Below are positions 22,742 through 35,600 of a stretch of 64,000 bases of DNA, one piece after another. Numbering within the stretch: the first letter of the stretch is position 1; each line of letters opens with the position of its first letter. Source of the stretch: Pyricularia pennisetigena (Eukaryota > Ascomycota > Sordariomycetes > Magnaporthales > Pyriculariaceae); NCBI RefSeq assembly GCF_004337985.1, contig NC_043744.1:4871417-4935416 (forward strand), in the 5' to 3' direction. Made by a program: the position numbers and the translations under genes. The notes under the pieces are model-generated. The model ran no database searches, was not told the DNA's origin, and was given only the letters and a program-made list of their open reading frames with translations.

Positions 22742-25700
22742 GGCCGGTCGGGGCGGGACCCGGAACTGCCGTGCCGCAAGATCGTCGGTCGGGCGAATCC
22801 TGATTCGGCTGTCGATCCCGTCGTCCGTATTTTTTCTTCTTTTTTTTTCTCCCCCTTTCCCCTCTTTCCGTTTATCTCTTTTCCTTCTGGTCTTTTCTTG
22901 GTTTCTTGGCCTGCAGCAATGAGTTTGAGTGCCGAACTTGCAGTCAACCGTCTTGTCTGATCTCTTGGTGTTTGTTGTTTGACGCAACCTGTTGAGTCTT
23001 GTTGGTCTGTAAGTTCACGCTCAGATTGAGCCTGTTAATTGCAAATCTGTTTTCCTTTCGTTCCCCCGAGGTTTCACTCTCAATCTGTCTGATACCCTTT
23101 GCCTAGATTTTATTTCTTTGCCGGCCGAACAAACTGGTCAAGTTTTGGTGGTTCTCAACAGGTCTCTTGGTATCCCTATTTGCTCGACTGCTTGCACGCT
23201 TCTTTTGCACTGCTAAATTTCACTCTCCACGCCAATCTCTTTTGTGCCCGTCCCAACGTTCGGACCAGACAGTGAAGGGTGCCAGGGTGAAATAGTCGGC
23301 TGCCGCCTGCCAACCGCCGATACTGGGATTTCTGCTTCCATACATCAACAAACCATACGGCTGTGCGTTATTCATTGCAGAGGCGGTGGGCCGTGATATG
23401 TGAGACCAGACTAGTGAGGTTACGGTCTGGTCCGGCTCTCGCGTGGTGGGAACGGTAAACTGGTTCCGCCGTAGGATCAGCACTTTGCCGCCGATTCCAG
23501 TCACCAGCAGGCAGTCATGCTCATGGCCCAGGTCGAACGAGACAGTAGCTACTGCAGTAGCAGTAGGGCGGAAATGGCTCTTGTGCTGGTAGTTTCTCTT
23601 GCGACGCCGTTGTGCACTTTACTGGGCTTGAGACATGAGGAACTTGTGCGCAAGCTGAAAACCCCCCAAATTAATATATGATAAAAATAACAAAAAGGAG
23701 CAAAAACTTCTGTAACACCAGAAAAGGGGGGAATCAAAACAAAAAAAAAAGAACAAAAGAAAAAAAAAAGGAAGTTGCAAGCAAGTCATCAACCTGGTAG
23801 GTTACCTACTGAAATCTTCCCTGGGTTCGCTGCCCTGCCAGGCACAGAAGATTAATTCCCCGTCAACCAACTTTCCAGGGCCCAAACAATGGAGCAGCTC
23901 CAGAAAAAAAAAATCGGTTCATCATTGTTCACAGACATCGCCTAATACATGGAAGAGCGTACTAAATTTTGGGGGCGGGTGTCCGAAAGTATTGGGGAAC
24001 CACACATTTGATTCAGCGCCGAACAAGGGCCGCGCCGGGGCAAGGTCGAGATTGGGGAAGTGGGGAAGCTTGCTCCCATCCAGTGGGCATAGCGTGGAGA
24101 TTACTGCTTCCAACCCACGCACAAAGCAATACCACCCAAGCAGGCAAGAAGAAGAAGAAGGTGGGACCCCGAACCACAGCCGCCGGAAGGAAGGTTCAAG
24201 GTTGGCCGGGGTTTGCTTCTTGCCTTCTGAGGCTTTTGGCGTGTGTGCTTGGGGTTCGCCTGCATCCACACATGGATGTTACCACAATGTGCGTGGGCAG
24301 CTGAGAGCCAGGTCGTCTGTGCCCATGCGATGTAGGTGCGCCTCAGGGTGCATCTTGCATTTGTATGTTTCCAAGTTCCAGACCAGTCAGTAGTAATCGA
24401 AAGACCCATATGAAAGATGCTGCACGCGAAGTACAATCCATATTAGTTCTGGCCAGTTCTACATGGTAGGTCTAGCTCGTTTGTTTACCTACCCAAATTA
24501 GCTGAGGTACTCGATGCGAGCGAGGCCGGCAAGGGTGCGTGATTCACTCAAGGAATATTTATTCACATTGCATTTCTACTGTACTTGGAGCTTTTTTTTA
24601 TTTCTTTATTTTATTTTATTTTTTATATTTTTATCCAACCACTAATTGTCATTCTTGATCAACACATACTGTAGGAACCTTCATCCGTACTATCCCGCAC
24701 AGGCGATCACATCATATGTAGCTATTACGGGATAGAACCTCCACATACCGCAATCGCAATGCCCTTCTTGCAATGACAACCTGGCGGTTTTTTGAGGGGT
24801 TTACTGTACGGAAATGGACGTTTCGAGCTGACGGCATAGACAGCCGAAAATACCTGAGGGTGGTGGCTTGATGCTATAGGGCCATGTGGAGCGACCATCA
24901 TCAAGGTTTCCAGGCGAGACAGTCAGTGCTGCAAAGAGCAACAAACGGTACAGTAACCTTCGCGAGCCTACAGTACAAACCAGCCCCCAGTCAACCAACC
25001 AATTACTATGAATCAATCACCTAATTAGGTACAAGTCAATCAGCCTTGACCACCCACCACCTGGATCGACCTGAAGGCGACGGGTAAAAGGCAGCGGGCG
25101 ACACGCGGAACCCAATTCGTCCCAAGCAAACAAAGCAACAACCATGGATCAAGGAGTCGAAGACCTCCACTGTCTATCGTCCATCATTTACCGCCCGCCC
25201 CGTCCTTTCCGCCCGCGTCTGTCATGCCATCCTTGTGAATTAACGTCAATCCATGCCGAGGCCTGTCCCGTCTCGACCGTTGAACCGTCGACGCACTGCA
25301 CTGCGTTATACCCGCACCGCACCTGCAACCATGACGGCTGCGTTGCGCCCATTCCAAACCCATCACAACAACTACCCCGGGAGAGGGCGGTCCTTACATG
25401 TGGGCAACCACATCAGTCGGCTGATTTGCTTCACTTGTTTTTTTTTTTTTTTTCCTCTTTTTTTTTCTTAGGTGATAATTGCCTGGATTGTCTGGATTCG
25501 ATCCTCGAGGACTTTTGACACTCACACTTGTTCTTTAATCGATCCATTCTCTTTCCTTCCTACTGCCTAACTTCTGCTTTGGGACCGATAATTACTCTCC
25601 AGCAGCCCTCGCGACAATCTCTTCCCCGATGCAACCCTACCCCTCCCTTCCAACTCATCAACGTGCCCACTGACCGCGTCCGGTGATTACAGTTTTCTAC

Positions 25701-27575
25701 TGTGAGCTGCTACCCGTTTTGTAAATAAGTACTTTATCTACACTGCAGCGTCTTCGAAACTCAGCATTCTCTACATGGTACTCATGCCTGTTGTGACGGT
25801 CTTGCAAGGGATGGCATGCAAAATGTTGGTCGCGCTTATTCCTTCCACCCCTCTAGACAATCTCTCTCTTCTCTCTCTCTCTCTCACCCTTATCTCTATA
25901 CCTTGCATGCTTCTGCCACCTGCTACGGACTGTACCCGATTTGAGTAGGTACTTCGTATGCTCCGGACCATGAAAATTAATGCCTCCCTACAACACCCAA
26001 ATGTCAAATCATCTATCTGCCTCTCTTGTCCGTGTCGAAATGCAACAGCTGACGGGTTCCCAGGTGACAGGGGCGGGCGGGAGTCGTTCGCTGGATTTGC
26101 TTCCTACCTTAACCCTCCCCATGCACGCATCATCCCAGCTTGCTTGCCCAGGTAACCCCAAACTGCCTTGCCTTATGATTCGATGAACACATCCCTGGAC
26201 AGCCGTTGTCCCCATCGACCAATAAGCAGCTCTGCATTAAGTGCGTGCAGGGAACCTAGGCCCACGGCAAAAGTCGTCGATATCGGATATTATCACCAGG
26301 TAATCTAAACTATGGGTGGACGAACGGATGGGATGGTTGGGTAGACAGACAGGTTGTAAATTGCTGGGAGAGAGAAGGGCCTCGCTCGGCTTATCTAAAG
26401 GTAGGTAGGTAGGTACCCAAAGTAGTGTATTAGGCGCATACGTATCTCGTAGTATGACATGTTATGAGTGCACAAGGCCGCTTAGGCGATGTCGCTACTG
26501 CTACTGCTGTCGGTTACGCAGTGCTTATCCACACCGGTAATTTTCTTTTTTTCCCCTGCAACAGCCCAAAATAGCATAGGGCGAAAAAAAAGAGGGTATT
26601 AATCAACACTGGGCAATTTTGGTCAAGAGGGGATCGTTCATGGTAGGTAGGTAGCTTGTTAGCTCGACAGCCTTTTCAGCTGCGAACCTTGGTTGCTGCG
26701 TCGGTACAAGTCGCGGTGCTTTAGCTGGGTACAGAGTACCAGGATCCACCACTAAGCTAAGCCTGCACGCGCCAAATCGCTTAAAAGCAGCCGACGCACA
26801 AAGCTCTGGCCAGGCAAAAGGCCCACCTTACGACCTGACGCGATTCAGGTTGGGTTGCATGAGGCACATGGGCATGGAAACCCAGGACTCAAGATGACCG
26901 CTGAACGTTCTCTCTCGAAATTCTACCGTACAAGGTTAACGGACTACTCACTGACGTCCTGGGGTGGAGTGAGGAGACTTCTGGTGGAAGCGACCGAGAG
27001 TATACAACGTGGCGATGACGACTAACAGACAAACGAGAGGTACAGTAGTATTCCAAAGAACGAGTTTTTATTTTGTTTTATTTTTCCCTGTAATTAGGTA
27101 CCCCCAAGACACTGGCAGACAGGTATACTGTGGGCAGGGCGGGGCTGTACCTAGGTAGCCAAGGAGCCAGCCACATGATATATGTAGCTCTCGGAGAAAT
27201 CCAAAGGTGCAGAAATACCGGTATGGTATACTCAGTCGATAACAACCTTTATGCCGTTTGCGGAATATCTACCTAGGTATTTTCCTTTGCTTTCACAAGC
27301 CCCCTTGTCTGGTACCGCTTTCGGTATTTTAAGCTACAAATGGCTTGAGTCAAGCCATCACAAGGCAGGGCGATGATCGGCCAAAAAAGCAAAGCACCGG
27401 CCGAGAACACACACAGACACAACACAGACGCACACCAAAAAGGCGGGAAGGGGAAAAAAAAAACCTAACGACTGTGATGTTGTATCAACTGTAACCCCGT
27501 GGGGCGCTGATCCCGCTGGCGTCTTGATAGGGTGTTCCGTCAAGCAGCGGAAAGCAAGCACAAGACCCCTCGGGA
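22742..27575. other. Long gene-poor region upstream of the assembly gap
   Basis: About 4.8 kb without a convincing gene. The first part must include the promoter and leader of the minus-strand C2H2 gene. It contains a CT-rich microsatellite at about 25859-25885 and TAGGTAGG-like repeats at 26398-26415 and 26642-26652. A run of T residues ending in TTAG at 25439-25471 looks like an intron end or leader element. The ORF at 25144-25518 breaks into a Phe run and is not protein-like. The region may be promoter and leader for the plus-strand gene whose end appears after the gap. Confidence 0.4.
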
Positions 27576-27603
27576 ATGCCGGCTTTTGCGTACGTTTGGT
27601 TGT

Positions 27604-27648
<45 letters not shown>

Positions 27649-27856
27649 NNNNNNNNNNNNNNNNNNNNNNNNNNNNCCTCACCACCAGCATCCCCACCCA
27701 CACGGGAACTACCACAGCCAGCCGTCGAGCGCCGTCGGTGCACCGGGTGAGCGGCCCTCGCCCATATCATTGCCATTGCCGCTTCCCACGCTCCCCAGGG
27801 AAGGCAGTAGGACACCGTCTTCCTGGAACCAGCCTGAGCTGCCTAGGATACGGTAA
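27576..27856 (+). CDS. Partial gene interrupted by an assembly gap; unknown Pro/Ser-rich C-terminus
   Basis: After the N run (27649-27676) the plus strand stays open for 59 codons to TAA at 27854-27856. The segment has protein-like composition: His-rich start (PHHQHPHPHGNYHSQPSSA), then ERPSPISLPLPLPTLPREGS and RTPSSWNQPELPRIR. Third positions are mostly G or C, unlike the surrounding DNA. This looks like the C-terminal tail of a regulatory protein whose main body is missing from the assembly. Before the gap, ATGCCGGCTTTTGC at 27576 is followed by GTACGT, so a start codon and first donor site are possible, but that is speculation. Function unknown. The start coordinate is nominal; only 27677-27856 is supported. 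Confidence 0.5.
27606..27676. other. Poly(T) run and assembly gap
   Basis: Forty-three T residues (27606-27648) run directly into 28 N (27649-27676). The gap length is probably nominal, because assemblers stall at long homopolymers. Coding-like sequence resumes at the first base after the gap. Confidence 0.95.
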
Positions 27857-29558
27857 TCAGCATTGAGGAGGTGGAACATGCCTTTGATTATTTTTTATAT
27901 ACTTTTTTTTTTTTTTTTTTTTTTTTTTATCTCACTTCTTCTTCCTCCCCGGCCCTTTCACATTTGGCCTCTCTCCCTGTGTAGCTGTTAGTGTCACTCA
28001 GCCCACACACCTTTACAACCTATCACATCACGAGCGCAAAACCCTGGTACCGATGCGCTCATCTGCATATGCATACTACGTACAACGGCGTATCTCCCTT
28101 TCGTGTATCGCTTATGTCCTCCCCTCTACCGATCCAATGGATAAGACCAGAAAGGTCGCACGTCCAAAAACCACCCCAACTAGAGAGAAAGACAGCTGAG
28201 TAGTACCTTGGTGGTCAATGATGAGGCCACCCTTGTCATGATGCAAGCTTCGGCTATGATTCATATTAGTGTAAATATATGTATGTCATGTACGTCTTCT
28301 TCAAAAAGTATACATTATATGTTCACCTCGCCCGCCACAGTATCTCTTTTGCTCCGGAACCAAAGCAGTCTTCACTTGTGCCCATGGGCAAACTTTACAC
28401 GATACATGCCGCCCTCTTATGCTGTCCAGGCTAGTTACAGTCAGGTCAGATCGCGACCTGACGCCATTTTTGTCAATTGTGATTGGCCATAGCAAGCATG
28501 TCTCAGATTGAGGTGACTGTTCTAGACTTGGTACTGTAGAATTCTTCTTGATTGGCCTATCCAGCTCATCATCCCCAGTCCGACACTCATCTCACCCAAC
28601 ACTTTCCCTTTTACTTCCCCCCTACTTCTTTGATAGTCTTCTTGACCCTGGCGTATGCCCCCGGGGGTCCTGAAGACTATCGCGGTCCGGAGCAAACCAT
28701 CAAAGCCTGGGGTTCTGCAGTTGTATCCAAGGGCTCCATACTTCTCAGCGCCGAGGTAAATATAAACACCAAGAGACTTCTCTATAACCTCGTCGTAGTG
28801 ATAACCTTTGCAGGATTGGTGCCGACAGAGTAGTTGAGATGTACCGACAAGCCGATGGCAAACTGTTATCTTGTCTTTCAGCCGGTGAAGCGCATCCCAT
28901 AATTACGGCTATTTTATATGCAGATTTGCATAAAAATGTCAGCACGTTCTGTTTCTTCGATATCACGAAGTGCCAGACGTCATCGCACGGTCCAAGTTGA
29001 GCTTGTCAAACGTCTTCGGGGCATCAAACACGGACTAGCTCCTACCATGACAAGTTAATGCATCTATTGATATAACGCAAAGTTTGACACCTTAGTCACA
29101 CCTAGCCACGAATTACCCTTTGTGTTGTTTTTTTCTTTTGTTGTATATTATGTTTTTTTTGATAACGTCACCCATGATATTCTTTCCAATCTTCATTCAT
29201 ATAGATGTACATACTGTGAAAATGCCCTCTTCACCGAAGTGGCCACAACTTATGACAAAAGGAACATGGAGATCCAACACAAAGAAAGACCTCGGCCAAG
29301 GAGGTGTCGATACGGGTGCATTACGAGATGAAAAGCAAGGGGAGAAAAAAAAAACAAGACATGCGTGCCAATACAGAAGCGCCATCAAGCGCATACTTCA
29401 TGTCTCGTATATATCGAATCAAAGACAAGGACATAAAGGGGTATCTCAGCAAGTCTCGACGTGAAAACGCTCGGCATAGGAAAAAACCAAAGACAAAATG
29501 ATTGTGTGAGTAGGCCAGGAGACATAAGAAGTTACACTTCTATATCATACTTCCACCT
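27857..29558. other. Intergenic region after the gapped gene
   Basis: A T26 run lies at 27903-27928, only 47 nt after the stop codon of the gapped gene. The remainder has short overlapping frames without motifs and should include 3' UTR sequence of both convergent neighbours. No RNA gene seen. Confidence 0.4.
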
Positions 29559-32500
29559 TTACTGCTTGACGGGCGAACCCAGACACATGTTGATGAAGCC
29601 CAGATCTGGCCTCGGCTTGCGCGCGTAGCCCCTGAGCACTCGCCAGCACGAACCAACTTGACGCCCCTCCTCAACGACGGCGTGGACTCCTTCGAGGCTC
29701 TTCCCCGTCACTCTTGGGCCGTCAACCATGTCGCACAGCCTGAGATCGCCTGAAGCTGACTCGACCTCGGCTCGTAGCAGCCACCGCTCCCATGACCAGC
29801 TGGCTGCGAGACCGGTGACTGCAGCCACGTCGTCGCTCGAGCCGCTCACAAACGCCTCCATCTGCAGCGTAGGGATCGGAAAGCCTGCCGAATCGCGCGC
29901 TACGGGTGCGGCGGCGGCCGGCTTAGGTCCCATGGGCATGCAAGTCCAGGCGCGCCGGGCATCCTCAAAGCCCGCACGCGAGAGCCGGCCCAAGAACATC
30001 TGGGATGGATTAGGGTCATAACCGAGCCGCTTGAGCGCGAAGCTGAACTCGACTGCCTTGGCGTTGCCGAGGGGTCCGGCGTTGACTATCTCAGCGTCCA
30101 TGACGCTAAACTCAAGGAAACCGCCGGGCTTGAGGACGCGCATGCACTCACGCAGGCAGGATTCCCACTCATCCTCGCCGTTCTCTCCATCCCGACGCAG
30201 CATCGAGTGTAATTCCCTTGCCGAGATGAGGTCGAAATGGTCGTTCGCAAATGGCAGACGTGTAAGACGTTCCACAGCCACCTGGCGGTGGTTAGACGGC
30301 CCACGCACGTTGCAATTGGAGAGTTGGCGCGCGGATTTGGTCGTCACGGTGTATATTTTGGTGTTAGGATACTGCAATGCCGCGTGCCAGGCCCAGTCGC
30401 ACGTAGTCTGGCCGCCAAGGTCGAGGATGCGGGCACGATCAGCCCCGTTGGTGCCCTGCATGCGTGAGAGGCGTGCTAGCCGCTTGTGCACCGGCGCCGC
30501 GATCAAGCGGCCGCTATTAAGCATCTTTGTCGCTGCGACATGCCATGCTGCCGTGCTGGACTGTGCCATGGCCTCGCTTTCCATGTCGGCTCGCAGCTTT
30601 TCGGGATCGATCGTGACAAAGTCGTCACCGCGAACGACATTGGTGCTCATGCGCTTCTTGGCCGAAAGTGGCACGACGGAGAGTTGATACTTGCCGAGAA
30701 GTTGGTTGCGGTGAGACTCGCTCAGGGAGACACGCTGCGCCTGGAGAGCTTCGAAGCGAGACATGCGGCTGACAAAGGCGTCCTTCTGTTGAGCGCGGAC
30801 AGTGTAGTCTGTGAAGGCGCGATAGTATGCGGATTCTTGGCGGACAAGCTTCGACGGCAGTGATTTGGGGATCGCTGATGCCTTGACAAACTCGGAGAAG
30901 CGAACCGTCTTCTTTTGCGGTGCTGTATCCTCGTCTTTGGCTTCTTCCTGCTTGGCAGCAGCCGCAACCTTGCTCTTCTTAATGTAGATAGTATCCTTGC
31001 GAGGGACAGCAGGCTTGATCTCCTCTGCCTCGGATTTATCATCTATATCTTGCTCCTCCTGCTCCTCAGCATCAACCTCAGGGATCGAGTCGATGGGTTT
31101 GAGGTAGGCCCTTTGAGCCATAAGCCATCTCTCGGTGCGAAGAACCTGAGACAGTTCCGACTCTTCCTCTTTTGGGTAGAACTGCTCCAAAACTTCCTTG
31201 ACAGGCGAGTACGCCGCGTCATCGTTAAGAGTCACCGATAGATCGGTACCAGACTCGGTGATACGTACGGCCGTTACGGGGGTCTGCTGGATGCGCACAG
31301 CGGTGGGAAGATCGTCCTCCACAGGGCCCTTGAAGGGCAATTCCACCACCTGCTCGACTGGAGAGTTGGAGAAGTCGCCAGCAGCCATGTGCAAGGCTCT
31401 TGCAGAGGGAGTGCGGTCGGTGTTCCATGGAGCTTTGTAAAACTGCTCAGCTGTCGTGGATGTCGGCGGAGCGGCCTCCTCTGATTCCTGAGCTACTGGC
31501 CAAGTCCAAGTGTTTCTACTCCTGGGGGAAAGGTTGGAGAAGAAGCCACCCGGGGAGGGTATATCTAGCCTTGTAAGGCCAGCAAGAGAAGCGCCAGCTG
31601 GAGACTGTGGGACCGAAGTTCTCCTCAGATTGGCGAGAAATCGAGATGGCTGCCGAAGCTGGCGCATCTCTGACATCTCTTGTGGGGACTCTGGGACTTC
31701 AATAGGCTGGTCGGGTTCCCCCTGAAGCTCGCCAGCGTCAGAGCTGTTTCCAGAGATGGAAGCCAGAGTGGCCAGAGCTCCAGGCTGAAGGTAGACGCCG
31801 GACCAGTCGTTATTGGGCTCATCTTGACCCCCGATCACGGGAGTTGGCGGTGCCGATAGCTGAGCCATTTGATCTGAGGTTAGGCTACCATCAAGAGAAC
31901 TGCCATCAAGAGAAGGTGGAGCCGAGATGGTCGGGATGGCGACAGCTTGCTGTGCTTGCATGTATGAGATGATGGCAGGCGACATTTGCAGAATAGAAGT
32001 TGGCGTCGGATTGATAGGGGAAGCCTTCCGCATTTTCGGCTGCTCCGGTTTTGCGACAGGCTCAGAGCTGGGGATAACAAGTTTGGGAAGCGACTTCCGG
32101 GTTGAGTTTGCGGATAACGGCCTGGGGATCGACTTGCGACGTGAGCTCTTTCGACGCACGAGGCTCTCGGTATTCCTTAGTGATCCTTGTCGTTCAATTT
32201 CCTCATCCGACACGTCGTATAAATCATCAAATACGGTGGCATCTGTCATTGCGCTGTCTCTTCGGTTGAAGACATCATCATATGAGTGCAAAGAAGACGA
32301 GGTGGGTGTGCTGCACTCCTCGGCCGACGCTGACGAAGGTGAAGAAGGCAGGTTCGGAGCAACCATGAAGTTTACACCGCGTGGCGTGGGGAAGTGGTCA
32401 CCGATAGGCCCAAGCCAGGCCTGAATTTTCATGTTCTGACCTCGGTTGCCAGTGGTGCTTTGGTTGTGGACAGTGCGCTTTTGACGAGCAATGGGTGATA

Positions 32501-32603
32501 TTTCCTCATGGTCCTCCTCCATTATAGTATTAAGGTGCCTCCCGCCCTTTCGACCATGCGAAGGCGACGGGGGCTGTTGATATGTGGATGACGAGAGCAT
32601 CAT
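29559..32603 (-). CDS. SAM-dependent methyltransferase-domain protein with long disordered N-terminus
   Basis: Intronless, 1014 residues. The first 600 or so residues are Ser/Pro/Glu-rich and probably disordered, with basic patches such as VRRKSSRRKSIPRPLSANST. The C-terminal third carries a class I Rossmann methyltransferase: motif I RILDLGGQTTCDWAWHAALQ (around residue 730), a motif II-like NTKIYTVTT, then RLPFANDHFDLISARELHSM and ECMRVLKPGGFLEFSVMDAE. The glycine-rich loop is unusual (DLGGQTTCDWA rather than DxGxGxG), so SAM binding is likely but not certain. This resembles the type-11 methyltransferase-like proteins common in Pezizomycotina; the substrate is unknown and I do not equate it with LaeA. 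Two adjacent ATG codons start the frame (32603 and 32600). Confidence 0.85.
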   Translation of the reverse strand: MMLSSSTYQQPPSPSHGRKGGRHLNTIMEEDHEEISPIARQKRTVHNQSTTGNRGQNMKIQAWLGPIGDHFPTPRGVNFMVAPNLPSSPSSASAEECSTPTSSSLHSYDDVFNRRDSAMTDATVFDDLYDVSDEEIERQGSLRNTESLVRRKSSRRKSIPRPLSANSTRKSLPKLVIPSSEPVAKPEQPKMRKASPINPTPTSILQMSPAIISYMQAQQAVAIPTISAPPSLDGSSLDGSLTSDQMAQLSAPPTPVIGGQDEPNNDWSGVYLQPGALATLASISGNSSDAGELQGEPDQPIEVPESPQEMSEMRQLRQPSRFLANLRRTSVPQSPAGASLAGLTRLDIPSPGGFFSNLSPRSRNTWTWPVAQESEEAAPPTSTTAEQFYKAPWNTDRTPSARALHMAAGDFSNSPVEQVVELPFKGPVEDDLPTAVRIQQTPVTAVRITESGTDLSVTLNDDAAYSPVKEVLEQFYPKEEESELSQVLRTERWLMAQRAYLKPIDSIPEVDAEEQEEQDIDDKSEAEEIKPAVPRKDTIYIKKSKVAAAAKQEEAKDEDTAPQKKTVRFSEFVKASAIPKSLPSKLVRQESAYYRAFTDYTVRAQQKDAFVSRMSRFEALQAQRVSLSESHRNQLLGKYQLSVVPLSAKKRMSTNVVRGDDFVTIDPEKLRADMESEAMAQSSTAAWHVAATKMLNSGRLIAAPVHKRLARLSRMQGTNGADRARILDLGGQTTCDWAWHAALQYPNTKIYTVTTKSARQLSNCNVRGPSNHRQVAVERLTRLPFANDHFDLISARELHSMLRRDGENGEDEWESCLRECMRVLKPGGFLEFSVMDAEIVNAGPLGNAKAVEFSFALKRLGYDPNPSQMFLGRLSRAGFEDARRAWTCMPMGPKPAAAAPVARDSAGFPIPTLQMEAFVSGSSDDVAAVTGLAASWSWERWLLRAEVESASGDLRLCDMVDGPRVTGKSLEGVHAVVEEGRQVGSCWRVLRGYARKPRPDLGFINMCLGSPVKQ

Positions 32604-35600
32604 GTTGAGTGAGGCTTGGCAGGCTATGTTAGGTTAGGCAGGCCCACCCCTTTGTTCTGATCTCGACCGGAAGTAGTGGGGGTAAATAAAATCCTTTAGC
32701 TGAAAGAATGCATGCTAGGTTGTGAACAGAAGGCCGCGCTGCGGTGGTGAGATTCTGAATGCGACGCTCTGCGCCGCTACTGAAGGATGGAAAGGAAAAT
32801 CAAAGTGGAGCATGTAAATGAAAAAAAAAAAAAAAAGGAGCGATCAGTCGCTTCGCTCAACGAAGCAGGCTATTCTTGTAATGGCGCAGGACGCGTGGAG
32901 AAGAGAATAGGTAGGAACGCCGAGGGAACAAGCCTGGCAGTGCTGACGGTAGGGCAAGGGGGAACCAATATAGTCTTATGGGATGGCTAGAGGGTACCAT
33001 TCGCCTGAACAAGAAAAAACCTCGATGGTAAGTGCCAAGTTTTTTGAGGTTGTGTGAGCATAGAAGAAGAGAGAAAAAGGTACCAATGACAAGATAGCGC
33101 CCGTGTATGCGTGAGTGTGTGTGGCCACCAGGGGTGAACTACCCAATGGAGGATACAAAGTACCGGATACGGTAATTCTGGGTCCATTTTAGGCGACTTG
33201 GATTGGCGCCTATATCAGAGAAAACAGCAAATATTCGGCCGTGATGGATCAAATGGGATTCAATATTGTGCAAAACGACAGGTGAGAAGTGGGGCCTTGG
33301 CTCTGCCAAAGCCACTTTAGCCAGCTTGGAGCGTTGCAGTGTCCACGCCAGCGCATACAGGGCCAAGAAGGGGGGTAGCACCAGCCAATGGCAGCGGCAG
33401 GCTCGGGATGTAATTTTAGACACTCGTCAATAACTGGTTGACGCGCGCCAACGCAGCATGAAGACATGAGATCGATTGTGTCAGGCTGCGGACTTGGTGC
33501 ATTTGCTGTCGACCAATGAGAAGATCGTTTTGTGAACTTTTCGTCCGGTGCCCAGATGCTTGGGCGCTTGTTCAGAGAAGCTCCGGCTGCAGAACGCCGA
33601 GCGTGGCGGCTCCAACAACTGGGCGCTTATTCGAATCGTGTTACCTGCACGTCTGAGAATAAGAGAATGAATCGTCAACGAGAATTGCAGTGAAGGTCTG
33701 GGTACAAAAGGCAGATATTATGTCTGCCAGCCGGAAAATCTCAATCATGATTAAGAGTCAAACTGGCCCGACGAGACTGTCTTTGTAGATACCGTCAATT
33801 TCAACATTAACAAGTTTTGACCGGGTAGAAGATTGGGCATTCAGTAGTGGCCCAATGGGAGCCCGGTTGCGTGCATACATAGCGCAATGCCTCACTGCAC
33901 CGCAGTAGGCGCTGGCGAGGAGCCGCCCGCGTGATCACACGTGCATTACGAGCGCTTGCACAACTTCAAGGCCACAGATTGAGTGCACCTCAGGCCTCGG
34001 CGAAACAACGGAAGGTGCCAACGGGCGACTTGGATGCCTATGATGGCTTTGTGATGCCACAAAGGGAAACTGCAGCGAAACATCGAGGCCGCGGAAAGCG
34101 GCCCCTTCTTAGCCCGCATGCGCACTGCTGTAATGTGCTGAAGTTGTCGTGTGCTGTCGAGTCGAGCCCAGCCTGGATCGCTCCAAGTTAGTGCTGAAAA
34201 CTCAATTTAATCGTCTAATGCAGGAACATGGGCTGGGCCGGCGGCTCAATTCGGGGAGTGGGTGGGTGCAGGCTACACCTTGTGGGCTTTTTGATCTGTG
34301 CAGTTCCAGATCTCAGATTGACGCCATCCATCCTCTTGGCATCAGATGCTGGCGTCAATCCCGCGGGAACTCGACCCACCTCCATGGTTGCTCCAGCTCG
34401 TTGGGTTCGGTCTGATATTATTCATTTTTAATGGCCTGGTAATCATAGTGGATTGTACGACATCGAACGGCATCTGGTGTTTTCGCCGGATTTTCCTATG
34501 TTTTCTTTTTACTTTCTACTTCGCCGAGTATCTCTTTCATGCAACAACTTAGCCTCAAAGTCAACCAACTGTACCATACCCGACGGGATAATGAATCGCT
34601 GAACCAGATCAAAACTGCCGGAGGTTTTTGAGTACCAGATAAGATATGTATATACCTGGGAAAGGAATTCTTCGCCGAAGCATTCTTACTAGTTGTTTTG
34701 GAAACGATATCGTTTTAATGAATCGACGCCGTGTAATAACCCAAATTCTCTCTTACCAGGATCCGATCTTTTATGGGAGGGCTCGTGATCGAAGCCACGT
34801 GGCATGTTTCCCAGCTCCGCCCGATTCATACTCAAAAAAAAGTCGATATATCGATGAATCTCCTTCATGGACAAATTGTCGCCCTTAAGAGGCAATCCTC
34901 GAAGATCGACATGACCCTGGAAGCAATCGACTGCCGGCATGCATGATGTGTTTCTAATTTTGATAAGTTGAGTAATGTCGCCTAGGATTCTCGCAGATCT
35001 ATACGTCAGTCACTACAAAGAGCGTATGTAGTTACCTCGATTAGGACGATTGCTATCTCAAAATCAAAACCCTAGTTCGTCTCGTCTCTCATCTCACTTG
35101 TTTGAGCTTGAGCTCAACGGGGTCCCGCATCAATGGTATCCTGGCCCTCGCGGTAATGGATAGTCCCGTGCGGGTGGGAATCTAGAACTTATCCATCTCA
35201 AGAGTATCCTTAGGTATAGACTATAGGCTTCATCTTCTGTTTATCCGATAGTCAAGAAGGGTTGGGCCAGACATTCCATGAGTCAGGATGAGAGAGAAAG
35301 TCGGGGAAGGAAGGAGGAGACTTCTACGTGGTGCGAACTTAATGACTGATATGATAGTATCTCTACTGGAAAAGGTAAACCCTTCGGGAAAGTATATAAG
35401 CTAATCCGATATCCTCCCCAACTTTATTGTTTGGTCTGCTGGTTATAAATCACTCCTTAGTATCACAATCTTTTTATCTTCTTTACATTCTTTTATCCAG
35501 CTGAGCTGAAATACAAAGTGCTAGCCATTCTTTTGCTACAAGCTTCTATTCACTTCAACTTCAAGCAATCCTAGTTGAAATTACAAAATCTATCGTTCCA

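Noticed and set aside
25144..25518. 124-codon ORF beginning MDQGVEDLHC
   Set aside because: Runs into a Phe stretch from a poly(T) tract and has no family features; more likely promoter or leader sequence.
29559..32603. Identification as the global regulator LaeA
   Set aside because: The methyltransferase domain has a different motif I and the protein is far longer; general resemblance is not enough.
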